A stretch of 64,000 nt of DNA, taken from NCBI RefSeq assembly GCF_014205835.1, contig NZ_JACHCQ010000035.1, forward strand, positions 1-64,000, read 5' to 3'. The DNA is from Pedobacter sp. AK013 (GTDB taxonomy: Bacteria; Bacteroidota; Bacteroidia; Sphingobacteriales; Sphingobacteriaceae). This document shows, in pieces, positions 27,213 to 35,038 of this stretch. The position numbers and the translations under genes are program-made. The first letter of the stretch is position 1; the number at the start of each line of letters is the position of its first letter. The notes under the pieces are model-generated. The model did not search any database, was not told where the DNA came from, and saw only the letters and a list, made by a program, of their open reading frames with translations.

Positions 27213-28301
27213 TTAAAATTTTGTGACCTCGAAATATGCCTTTTTTGGATTAAGTTCCTGATCAAACAGTAGCGGATAGTTTTTTCGGCCACGGTTATCC
27301 AGCCAGCTGTATTGGTCTGATAAGTTCCAGAAGGTTACACCGGTAATATGATCCTTATGTTTACGGAGAACATCGAAGATCATTTTATATTGTTGGAGCT
27401 GCTTTTCTTCCATTTCTGGAGTAAATACTGCAACTGCTTTTTGGGCACTGCCTTTAATCAATTGCCCGCCTTGATGACCATCATATACCGATACATCCAG
27501 CTCTGTAATCTGAATTTTAAGTCCCAGGGAAGAAAAAAGAGCAATAGATTTTTCCAGTTCAGAGCGGCTCGGATTATTGACAGACCAGTGCCCCTGAAGT
27601 CCGACTCCATGGATTGGAACACCCTTAGCCAGGAGGCCTTTAAGCATCCTGTAAATTTTTTCACGCTTTAATGGCTGTTCCGTATTATAGTCGTTGTAAA
27701 ACAGTTGGGCATTGGGATCTGCCTGGTGCGCGTACCTAAAAGCCATCTCTACAAAATCCTCGCCTGCAATTTGGTATAACGGCGATTTCCGGAAATAGGC
27801 AGAATCGTCTGCAATGGCCTCGTTAACCACGTCCCATGCATATACATCTTTTTTATACCTGCTTACAACAGTGTTAATGTGCGCTTGAATTCTTTTTAGC
27901 AGGGTTTCTTTTGAGGCTACACTTCCATCTTCATTTTTAAATAACCAGCGAGGGGTTTGGTTATGCCATACCAGGCAATGTCCACGTAGTTTTAACCCAT
28001 TTGCCCGGGCAAAGGAAGCTATAGAGTCTGCAACTTTCCAATTGTAGGTACTTTCCATGGGATGAATAGGACCCATTTTCATTGCATTTTCAGATGTAAT
28101 GCTGTTAAACTGGCTAAGGATCAAGTTTCGCTTATCCCCACTCAGGTCCCATGGTGTAACGGCCACCCCTATAGGAAAATATTTTTGATAGTAGTCTTTC
28201 AGTCCTTTGGCATTAACCCTATTGCCTTTATATGCACTAAACACTATTCCGGAGATAAGGAGCAAAACGGCAAGGTAAGGGGTAATATTCGGTTTTCTCA
28301 T
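27213..28301 (-). CDS. GH10 endo-1,4-beta-xylanase
   Basis: A 362-residue retaining xylanase. The barrel holds SITSENAMKMGPIHP, LRGHCLVWHNQTP, acid/base Glu161 in YAWDVVNEAI, and nucleophile Glu267 in IQITELDVSV, followed by GVTFWNLSDQYSWLD. The N-terminus has a hydrophobic segment (AVLLLISGIVFSAY) with no lipobox Cys, so it is probably periplasmic. It would cut imported xylo-oligosaccharides. It is transcribed divergently from a paralogous GH10 gene 296 bases away, and heads a cluster with GH43 and GH67. Confidence 0.95.
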   Translation of the reverse strand: MRKPNITPYLAVLLLISGIVFSAYKGNRVNAKGLKDYYQKYFPIGVAVTPWDLSGDKRNLILSQFNSITSENAMKMGPIHPMESTYNWKVADSIASFARANGLKLRGHCLVWHNQTPRWLFKNEDGSVASKETLLKRIQAHINTVVSRYKKDVYAWDVVNEAIADDSAYFRKSPLYQIAGEDFVEMAFRYAHQADPNAQLFYNDYNTEQPLKREKIYRMLKGLLAKGVPIHGVGLQGHWSVNNPSRSELEKSIALFSSLGLKIQITELDVSVYDGHQGGQLIKGSAQKAVAVFTPEMEEKQLQQYKMIFDVLRKHKDHITGVTFWNLSDQYSWLDNRGRKNYPLLFDQELNPKKAYFEVTKF

Positions 28302-28469
28302 ATTTGATTAGGTAAGTCTAGAAGGTTGCAAAATCGTATGTTTTTTATACAGGCCAAGCTTCTTATCGTCAATTTTAGGAAACAAATGTCATGTAATGAA
28401 TTTATGACATGATGGCCTGGGTACTTATCCGGTTATTAATTCGGCTAATTTTTGGCTATTTGGTGCTTT

Positions 28470-28536
28470 TTTGAACATCTGTTCTTATTGTTTTGACAAA
28501 TATGACTGCTGGTGTATATACTTAGGTCTAAATTTA
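28470..28536 (+). promoter_or_regulatory. PUL promoter with 21-bp direct-repeat operator (site b)
   Basis: TTTGAACATCTGTTC has its G at 28473; CAAAT follows with C at 28497, and the -7 box TAAATTTA starts at 28529 (+56). GAACA-TC-TGTTC is also a palindrome, so the same site could be read toward the divergent minus-strand GH10 gene. No clear -7 box was found in that direction. Confidence 0.65.
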
Positions 28537-28597
28537 CTGGATTTTTTCCTGCAACGTTAATAGGATGAAATCGACTTTGCTATTCAACCAAATATAA

Positions 28598-29698
28598 ATG
28601 CGTACAACTAAATTTCACATTGTCCTATTTGCTATTGCTGTTTTCGCAGCTTTTTCCAGTTGTGGCAGTTACACTAGGACTAAAAAAAGTAACCTCGGAC
28701 TGAAAGATTATTATCAGTCTTATTTCAATATTGGAGTTGCGGTTTCGGCCCAAACCATTAAAGGAGAGCAGGGGGCACTGCTTTTAAAGGAATTTAATAG
28801 CATAACACCCGAGAACGCGATGAAAATGCAACCCATTCATCCCCGTGAGGATGTTTATAATTGGACCGAGGCCGACGCACTGGTTAATTTTGCGCTTAGT
28901 AACCGACTCAAAATAAGGGGGCATACCTTGTGCTGGCATGAGCAGGTGCCAGCATGGATTTTTAAGAACAGTTCAGGAGGAAGGGCTGATAAGGCACTTT
29001 TGCTTAAACGGCTTAAAGATCACATCACAACCGTTGTGGGAAGGTACAAGGGAAAGGTGTATGCCTGGGATGTGGTTAATGAAGTGATCGGTGATGAAGA
29101 CGACCAATATTTAAGGCCTTCTTTGTGGAGAGAAATCTGCGGAGAAGAGTTTATTGCCAAAGCTTTCGAATATGCACATGAGGCTGATCCTGATGCATTA
29201 CTTTTTTATAATGATTATAACTCGGAACGACCTGCAAAGAGAGCAAAAATCTATAAAATGCTGAAAAAGTTGGTCGATGATAAAGTGCCTATTCATGGGG
29301 TAGGGTTGCAGGGGCACTGGTCTATTTTTGAGCCCAGCGACAGCGAGTTAAGGGAATCTTTAAAATTATATGCTTCTCTTGGCCTACAGATTCAGATTAC
29401 AGAACTGGATATGTCTATCTATAAATGGGAGAAAAATTTAAGAGCCAAGAAACCTGGTGAGCAAGACAGCCTCACGGCGGTACTCGAAAAAAAGCAAAGT
29501 GATAGATACGCCAGGGTTTTTTCTATTTTCAGAGCCTTTAAAAAGGAGATTAGCGGTGTAACTTTCTGGAATCTTTCAGATCGCGCTACATGGCTCGATC
29601 AATATCCGGTACCCGGAAGGAAAAACTTTCCGCTACTTTTTGATAAAAATCTGCAAAGAAAAAAAGCTTATCGGGGTGTCGTTAACTTTAGTGAATAA
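28598..29698 (+). CDS. GH10 endo-1,4-beta-xylanase lipoprotein
   Basis: A 366-residue lipoprotein xylanase with a lipobox ending at Cys22 (AAFSSC). It has SITPENAMKMQPIHP, IRGHTLCWHEQVP, acid/base Glu162 in YAWDVVNEVI and nucleophile Glu269 in IQITELDMSI, followed by GVTFWNLSDRATWLD. It is a close paralog of the GH10 encoded divergently at 28301-27213, differing mainly at the N-terminus, which suggests a duplicated pair split between membrane-anchored and soluble pools. The start follows a TTCAACCAAATATAA leader. It is followed by the HTCS gene after 207 bases. Confidence 0.95.
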   Translation: MRTTKFHIVLFAIAVFAAFSSCGSYTRTKKSNLGLKDYYQSYFNIGVAVSAQTIKGEQGALLLKEFNSITPENAMKMQPIHPREDVYNWTEADALVNFALSNRLKIRGHTLCWHEQVPAWIFKNSSGGRADKALLLKRLKDHITTVVGRYKGKVYAWDVVNEVIGDEDDQYLRPSLWREICGEEFIAKAFEYAHEADPDALLFYNDYNSERPAKRAKIYKMLKKLVDDKVPIHGVGLQGHWSIFEPSDSELRESLKLYASLGLQIQITELDMSIYKWEKNLRAKKPGEQDSLTAVLEKKQSDRYARVFSIFRAFKKEISGVTFWNLSDRATWLDQYPVPGRKNFPLLFDKNLQRKKAYRGVVNFSE

Positions 29699-29905
29699 TT
29701 AGTTTTATCTGAAGCGTGCAGAAAATATGCCGTTCAGGCTGTAATGTTGCAATGAAGTAAATTAGTTTTTTTTATCTTACCATCACCAAACCAAATAGAT
29801 CATGTATCCAAACAATTTCGAATCTTTTTTAGATTTTAGCTCGTTTTGTAGTCTTTTAGCGCCCTTGGAATTGAAATTTTATTAATACAGCAAAATCACT
29901 AAATT

Positions 29906-32900
29906 ATGCTCAAAGGGTCTGCATATCTATCATTAATTCTATTTATTCATGTGCTTTTTGGCGCTGGGAATGCCGTATCACAACCGAAACTGCCGCAGCC
30001 TGAATTGCGTTTTACTTCTCTCACCTCTAAAAACGGGTTATCGTCTAATAATGTAACAGTAATTTTTAAAGACAGATACGGTTTAATGTGGTTTGGTACC
30101 GAAGATGGATTAAATAAATTTGATGGGACTAACTTTACAACCTATAAACACCAGGCAAACGATTCTGCAAGTATTCAGGCTAATGAGGTTAAGGCAATTC
30201 ACGAAGATCGGAAGGGAAATCTTTGGTTTGGTACCAGTGGAGGTTCGCTTGCACTTTTCAATAGAAGAAAAAATTCTTTCATCAACTATCATGCTTCAAA
30301 TACTCCAACAGGATTCAGTCACAGCCTGATCAGATATATCACCAGTGATTATTTGGGTAAAATATGGGTGGCAACTTTTACCGGGCTCGATGTTTTTGAT
30401 CCAGACACTAAAAAGGTTTCCAAGTTTCCAATAGCAGCCGCACAGTTTGGCAAACTTCCGCCGACAATGATAAATATCATGATGGAAGACAGCAAGCATA
30501 GGATGTGGGTGGGAACAGACGATGGGTTATTTCTTTATAACCGAAAAAAATCTTCCTTTACTAGAATAGGATCTGCAGCAGATAAACCAGTCCAGTTGGC
30601 GGGAACTATGGTAAAGTCTTTAGCTGAAGATGATAACGGTAATATCTGGATCGGCACCACCTCTGGCCTGAGTATGCTTAAATCTGATGGTATGGGCTTT
30701 GAGAATTATCAACACATTCCAGGAGATCCCAGTTCACTGAGCGATAATATTGTTCAAAGTATAGCGGTAGCGCCCAACGGTCAATTATGGCTCGGCACCG
30801 AAGATGGCCTTAATGTTTTTGATCTCGGTACGAAAAAAGTAATGGTATACCGGCCAAATCCCCGAAACTCTTATAGCCTGCGGGGAACCAGTGTAAAATA
30901 TGTGTATATAGATAAGGAGGGAATATATTGGCTGGGTTTATACCGCGAGGGGATTAATAAGTTTGATAGCAACCTCAACCTGTTTAACCTGATTAAAAGC
31001 AATGTTTTTGATGTATATGGTTTAAATGCACCCGTGGTAACTTCATTTGCAGAAAAAAACAACAATAATATATATGTAGCTACAGAAGGGGGCGGACTGA
31101 GTATCTTCAATAGAAATACGTCCTTGTTCCACAAAGTAGAGCTGGAAAAACGGGGTTTGCCCTCAAGGATAACCCTCATGTCTCTATTTGTTAGTTCGGC
31201 TAAGAAAGTCTATCTGGGTACCTTTGGCTATGGCCTTATCGTTTTGGATTCAACTTTAACCAAAGCTACATCCTTTAGAAAAACAAATAAAGATTTTGGC
31301 CTTAATTCAGACGACGTGTTTTGCATCACCCAGGATAAAAGTGGCCTAGTGTGGGTGGGCACCAATGGAGGCGGAATCAATGTTATGGATTCAAACCACA
31401 AGGTTGTTTTTAGGTATATGAGCAAAGCTCAGTCGCCCATAGATCGCAATTTTCCGCTTAATAATTATATACGTTTTATTAAAGAAGACCGGTTCGCAAA
31501 CATATGGGTAGGTTCTCATGGTTCTGGAGTGGCTATGATTAGTGCTGATAAGACCATTATTAAACATTATAACGAGCTTAATTCGGGCCTTCAGGGCGAT
31601 GTTGCGCAGGCTTTTCTTGAAGATTCCAAAGGACGGATCTGGATCGGTACTGCAGGAGGTGGCTTGAATTTACTTGATCAAAAATCAAATAAATTCATAA
31701 ATTATACTGAGCGTGACGGTTTGGCAAGTGCTGTTGTCGACGCCATCATAGAAGATGACAATCATAATATTTGGTTAAGTACCAGCAAGGGGATTAGCCT
31801 TTTCGATCCGAAAACACAAAAATTCAGTAACTACGGCATATACAATGGGGTTCAGAACAATAACTTTATCAGGGGAGCTGTACTGAAATGTAAAGATGGT
31901 GAAATATTCTTTGGCGGAGCAGAAGGCATGAACTACTTCAATCCGGCTGGATTTAGAAAAAATAAAAATGTTCCATCAGTGCTTTTTACCGAGCTAAAGA
32001 TTTCCAATAATCTAATCGAGGCGAGCGAAGACGGACCCATAACCGACCATATATCTGTTGCAAAAAGAATTGACCTGGATTACAAGCAAAATTTTTCACT
32101 GAGTTTTGTAAGTGTAAACTATACCGCACCAGAACAAAACCGTTATAGTTATAAGCTCGAAGGTTTTAATAAAGAATGGATTGATGCAGGTACAGCTAAA
32201 ACCGTTTCTTACACCAATCTCGATCCCGGGGAATATACTTTTCATGTGCGGGCGAGTAACAATGATGGCGTTTGGAATACAACGGAGTCTTCGATAAAAA
32301 TAATAGTACATCCACCGCTCTGGAGAACAATATATGCTTATGCCTTTTACCTGCTCGCTATAGCCGGTACTTTGCTTTACATTCGCCACCGGGGGATTAA
32401 AAACCTGGAAAGAAAGTTTGCGCTGGTTCAGGAGAAAACAAAAATTGAGCAGCAGATTTTACAGGATAGAAAAGAGGCAGAACGGCTGCATGAACTGGAT
32501 TCTCTAAAAATTAAATTTCTCACCAACCTCAGTCATGAGTTTCGTACGCCGCTTTCACTCATCCTGGGGCCAGTTGAAAAACTTCTTTCACAACAGGGAG
32601 ACGATACCAAAAACGCCTCTCTTAAAATAGTGAAGCGAAATGCCCGCCGTTTGCTTAACCTGGTGAACCAAATTCTTGATTTTCGTAAAATTGAAGAAAA
32701 TGAGCTCAAGATAAATAATACGTCTGGTGAGCTGGTTTCCTTTATAGCTGATGTAATAGAATCTTTCAATGATTTAAGTGAACGTAAATCTATAAGTCTT
32801 TCCTTTCAAACCCAGTTCGATAGCTATCCAACTGAATTTGATCATGACAAATTGGAACGTATTTTATTTAATTTGCTCTCTAATGCGTTTAAATTTACAC

Positions 32901-34081
32901 CATCAGGTGGTACTATCACCGTTGATTTGAAAAGGACACAACGCGATGGGCAGAAAGAGGCTGTTTTGATAACCGTTAGCGATACCGGCATTGGCATTAG
33001 CGAGGAAGAACAGCAGAAAGTATTCGAAAGGTTTTTCCAGGCAGATACAGAAGTTTCCATTCTTAACCAGGGAAGTGGGATCGGGCTCTCCATCATTAAA
33101 GAATTTGTCAAAATCCAGGGAGGTAGTATTGATTTACAAAGTGAAGTTGGAAAAGGTACCCGTTTCATTATTACCCTGCCTTTACCGTTACTAGACCATA
33201 TCGAAAAGCTTAATCTGGATTTTTCTAGTCCGGAAACTCTATCACAAATTCATGAAGAGGCTTCAGATAAAGCAGTAAGCGAAACAGATGCAGAAATCCA
33301 TACCATTCTTCTGGTAGAAGATAATCAAGATCTCCGAGAATATCTCCGAGATAATTTGAAGTCCAACTACCGCATTGTAGAAGCAGCTGATGGTAAGGAG
33401 GGTTGGCAAAAAACACTTGCAAACCATCCGGAACTTATTGTTAGCGATATTAGCATGCCAAATATGACAGGTATTGAGCTGTGCAAAAAAATAAAAGAAG
33501 ATAAAAGGACAAAACATATTCCGGTTATTCTACTAACCGCGCTCACTGGCGAACAGGAACAGTTGACGGGCTTGGAAATCGGGGCCAATGACTACCTCAC
33601 CAAGCCATTTAATATCGATATCCTGAATATTAAAATCAAAAACCTTTTGGTACTCAACCGGACCCTGAAAAATACTTATACCAAACAGATAAAAATGGAG
33701 ACGGCCGAAATTTTAGTTGAATCACATGGTGATAAGTTACTCAAGAATATTCTGAAATACATTGAAGATAATATCAATAATTCGCAATTGTCCGTTGAGG
33801 ATTTAAGTAAAAATGTAGGGATGAGCCGGGGCTCGCTCTACCACAAAGTGCTGGAATTAACAGGGCTTTCGCCTGTGGAGTATATACGCTCGGTAAAGCT
33901 CGATAAAGCTGCTGGTTTATTAATTAAAAGTGATCTGAACATTTCTCAGATTGCCTATCTGGTAGGCTTTGCAACGCCAAATTATTTTGCGAAATCATTT
34001 AAGTTAAAATTCGGTATGCAGCCTTCAGAATATTTAAATCTGTACCGTAAGCCAGACAATTCTGCCGGTTTGGAAAATTAG
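29906..34081 (+). CDS. Hybrid two-component system sensor/regulator (HTCS)
   Basis: A 1391-residue one-protein sensor and DNA-binding regulator. In order: a signal sequence (LSLILFIHVLFGAG), two sets of periplasmic beta-propeller repeats (many copies of WFGT/WVGT-x-DGL), a Y_Y_Y domain near residues 720-790, a membrane helix around 800-820, HisKA with phospho-acceptor His877 in NLSHEFRTPLS, a histidine-kinase ATPase domain (GIGLSIIKEFV), a receiver domain with Asp1181 in IVSDISMPNMTG, and a C-terminal AraC helix-turn-helix (LSVEDLSKNVGMSRGSLYHK). HTCS proteins sense oligosaccharides in the periplasm and activate their PUL. Its central position makes it the likely activator of the seven promoters with the shared direct repeat. 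Confidence 0.95.
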   Translation: MLKGSAYLSLILFIHVLFGAGNAVSQPKLPQPELRFTSLTSKNGLSSNNVTVIFKDRYGLMWFGTEDGLNKFDGTNFTTYKHQANDSASIQANEVKAIHEDRKGNLWFGTSGGSLALFNRRKNSFINYHASNTPTGFSHSLIRYITSDYLGKIWVATFTGLDVFDPDTKKVSKFPIAAAQFGKLPPTMINIMMEDSKHRMWVGTDDGLFLYNRKKSSFTRIGSAADKPVQLAGTMVKSLAEDDNGNIWIGTTSGLSMLKSDGMGFENYQHIPGDPSSLSDNIVQSIAVAPNGQLWLGTEDGLNVFDLGTKKVMVYRPNPRNSYSLRGTSVKYVYIDKEGIYWLGLYREGINKFDSNLNLFNLIKSNVFDVYGLNAPVVTSFAEKNNNNIYVATEGGGLSIFNRNTSLFHKVELEKRGLPSRITLMSLFVSSAKKVYLGTFGYGLIVLDSTLTKATSFRKTNKDFGLNSDDVFCITQDKSGLVWVGTNGGGINVMDSNHKVVFRYMSKAQSPIDRNFPLNNYIRFIKEDRFANIWVGSHGSGVAMISADKTIIKHYNELNSGLQGDVAQAFLEDSKGRIWIGTAGGGLNLLDQKSNKFINYTERDGLASAVVDAIIEDDNHNIWLSTSKGISLFDPKTQKFSNYGIYNGVQNNNFIRGAVLKCKDGEIFFGGAEGMNYFNPAGFRKNKNVPSVLFTELKISNNLIEASEDGPITDHISVAKRIDLDYKQNFSLSFVSVNYTAPEQNRYSYKLEGFNKEWIDAGTAKTVSYTNLDPGEYTFHVRASNNDGVWNTTESSIKIIVHPPLWRTIYAYAFYLLAIAGTLLYIRHRGIKNLERKFALVQEKTKIEQQILQDRKEAERLHELDSLKIKFLTNLSHEFRTPLSLILGPVEKLLSQQGDDTKNASLKIVKRNARRLLNLVNQILDFRKIEENELKINNTSGELVSFIADVIESFNDLSERKSISLSFQTQFDSYPTEFDHDKLERILFNLLSNAFKFTPSGGTITVDLKRTQRDGQKEAVLITVSDTGIGISEEEQQKVFERFFQADTEVSILNQGSGIGLSIIKEFVKIQGGSIDLQSEVGKGTRFIITLPLPLLDHIEKLNLDFSSPETLSQIHEEASDKAVSETDAEIHTILLVEDNQDLREYLRDNLKSNYRIVEAADGKEGWQKTLANHPELIVSDISMPNMTGIELCKKIKEDKRTKHIPVILLTALTGEQEQLTGLEIGANDYLTKPFNIDILNIKIKNLLVLNRTLKNTYTKQIKMETAEILVESHGDKLLKNILKYIEDNINNSQLSVEDLSKNVGMSRGSLYHKVLELTGLSPVEYIRSVKLDKAAGLLIKSDLNISQIAYLVGFATPNYFAKSFKLKFGMQPSEYLNLYRKPDNSAGLEN

Positions 34082-34098
34082 GTGGAATTAGCCTTTGT

Positions 34099-34132
34099 GC
34101 AATCGATTGTTTTAGGTAGCCAAAAACGTTTT
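34099..34132. promoter_or_regulatory. LacI-like double palindrome ahead of xusA
   Basis: GCAATCGATTGT (34099-34110) is followed by the perfect palindrome AAAACGTTTT (34123-34132); the centres are 23 bases apart. The same pair of motifs occurs upstream of uxuA at 17547-17570 with a spacing of 14 bases. It lies about 80-120 bases before the PUL promoter at 34217, which is a possible place for a second regulator. Confidence 0.45.
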
Positions 34133-34213
34133 ACTATATGTAATATCCTGATAATTAATGCATTTGTTCGTTTTTATTTTTCATAACATATTGTTTTTCA
34201 GATGTTTATGATG

Positions 34214-34281
34214 ATAGAACATTTGTAGCTGATTTATGAACAAATATTCTAACCTTCAGATTCGTTTTTGAGCTATGTTTG
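34214..34281 (+). promoter_or_regulatory. PUL promoter with 21-bp direct-repeat operator (site c), xusA operon
   Basis: GAACATTTG begins at 34217 and GAACAAATA begins at 34238, exactly 21 bp later: the clearest direct repeat of the seven sites. The -7 box TATGTTTG, a perfect TAnnTTTG, starts at 34274 (+57). A further CATTTGTTCG, the motif in reverse, is at 34161. This should be the main promoter of the xus operon. Confidence 0.7.
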
Positions 34282-34307
34282 GATTTAACCAAATAAACTC
34301 TTAAACA

Positions 34308-34454
34308 ATGACTAACCAATTAATCAACTTCTATGAGGAAGGCCGATGCAATCTTGCTCCCGCTAAATGGGATCAAACCTGCATAAGCTGTTCTATCCAG
34401 ATCAACCCACCAATCCGGTTTTTTTATTTTTCAAGTTTGTGGAGTGCTGTGTAA
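34308..34454 (+). CDS. Possible 48-residue leader ORF or gene remnant
   Basis: This frame (MTNQLINFYEEGRCNLAPAK at its start) begins about 20 bases after the predicted transcription start and directly after a TTAACCAAATAAACTCTTAA leader like those of the real genes here. It has no signal peptide and is not recognised. It may be the start of a former first gene of the operon, or a leader peptide. Confidence 0.25.
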   Translation: MTNQLINFYEEGRCNLAPAKWDQTCISCSIQINPPIRFFYFSSLWSAV

Positions 34455-34600
34455 CTAACCGCTCTGTAATAGCTTGCTGTATAAAATAAAAAATAAGGCT
34501 TTTGGGTAAAGCCCTCAACCAGGAAGTACATGTCCATTTTATTAAACCCTTTCCATTTACCGGGAAGCATTGGTGTATAACAGATCAACCTGAAATTCAT
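34424..34600 (-). CDS. Possible 58-residue minus-strand ORF or remnant
   Basis: The frame starts at 34600 (MNFRLICYTPMLPGKWKGFN) and continues with a Tyr/Phe-rich stretch of plausible protein composition (KMDMYFLVEGF, PYFLFYTASYYRAVS) before stopping at 34424. A TTAACCAAA string lies about 30 bases upstream on the same strand. It is not recognised and could be a fragment of a larger lost gene. Confidence 0.25.
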   Translation of the reverse strand: MNFRLICYTPMLPGKWKGFNKMDMYFLVEGFTQKPYFLFYTASYYRAVSYTALHKLEK

Positions 34601-34637
34601 TAACTCAGGAATTGTGCAATGCTTTGGTTAAAACTAG

Positions 34638-34790
34638 TTGGTAAGGAGGTTTAAATACCGATGGGCATACACCGATAAAATAACAAACTATGGAAGTAAA
34701 ATTACCCGGACCGGAAATACTGATTATAAAAATATTGACCCTAAAACGCAATTGGATGAAACCACCAACATAATAGCATCATTTAATTGA
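34638..34790 (+). pseudogene. Coding remnant without a start codon
   Basis: An open stretch of 50 codons follows a TAG at 34635-34637 and ends in TGA at 34788-34790. It reads FKYRWAYTDKITNYGSKI, then TDYKNIDPKTQLDETTN. The composition is clearly protein-like and the stop looks natural, but there is no start and the family is not recognised. It looks like the C-terminal end of a gene lost from between the HTCS and xusA. Confidence 0.4.
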
Positions 34791-34891
34791 AGGGGTGACA
34801 GTTACTATATCGTGTAGCTAATCGTTATTGAAGAAAAATCAGCACATCAGACTTTTCTTCTTATTTACAAAAAACACTAACCAAATAAATA

Positions 34892-35038
34892 ATGCTAAGA
34901 GAATTACTTAAAATTCCATTTAGGAGAACTGCTTTCTTTCAAAACGTTTCATCGGAAATGAAATATTTCAGAAAGCTATATCGAAACAGATGTTATCAAT
35001 CTTACCCAACATTCTCAATAAATGATCTCGAAAAATGA
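34892..35038 (+). CDS. Possible 48-residue ORF overlapping the xusA start
   Basis: The frame begins at 34892 (MLRELLKIPFRRTAFF), right after an ACTAACCAAATAAATA leader, and its TGA overlaps the ATG of xusA (AAATGA). The product would be basic, with no signal peptide. The leader and the overlap suggest translational coupling to xusA, but a chance frame cannot be excluded. Confidence 0.3.
   Translation: MLRELLKIPFRRTAFFQNVSSEMKYFRKLYRNRCYQSYPTFSINDLEK

Larger units (their letters stand above)
34082..35034. other. Long leader region with decayed coding sequence before xusA
   Basis: This gap contains a LacI-like site (34099-34132) and a PUL promoter (34214-34281). It then holds three short fragments that look like pieces of lost genes: 34308-34454 (plus), 34424-34600 (minus) and 34638-34790 (plus). 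A 48-codon ORF (34892-35038) overlaps the xusA start. No better promoter was found closer to xusA, so the transcript is predicted to begin near 34288 and carry a leader of about 750 bases. Confidence 0.55.

Noticed and set aside
28427..28484. A minus-strand version of site b driving the GH10-GH43-GH67 cluster
   Set aside because: The reverse half site fits, but the -7 position reads TAAGTACC, and the CAA element is displaced by two bases.
34497..34513. GGCTTT-tgggt-AAAGCC hairpin in the xusA leader as an attenuator
   Set aside because: It is a short stem without a following T run, inside a region that also reads as a coding remnant.
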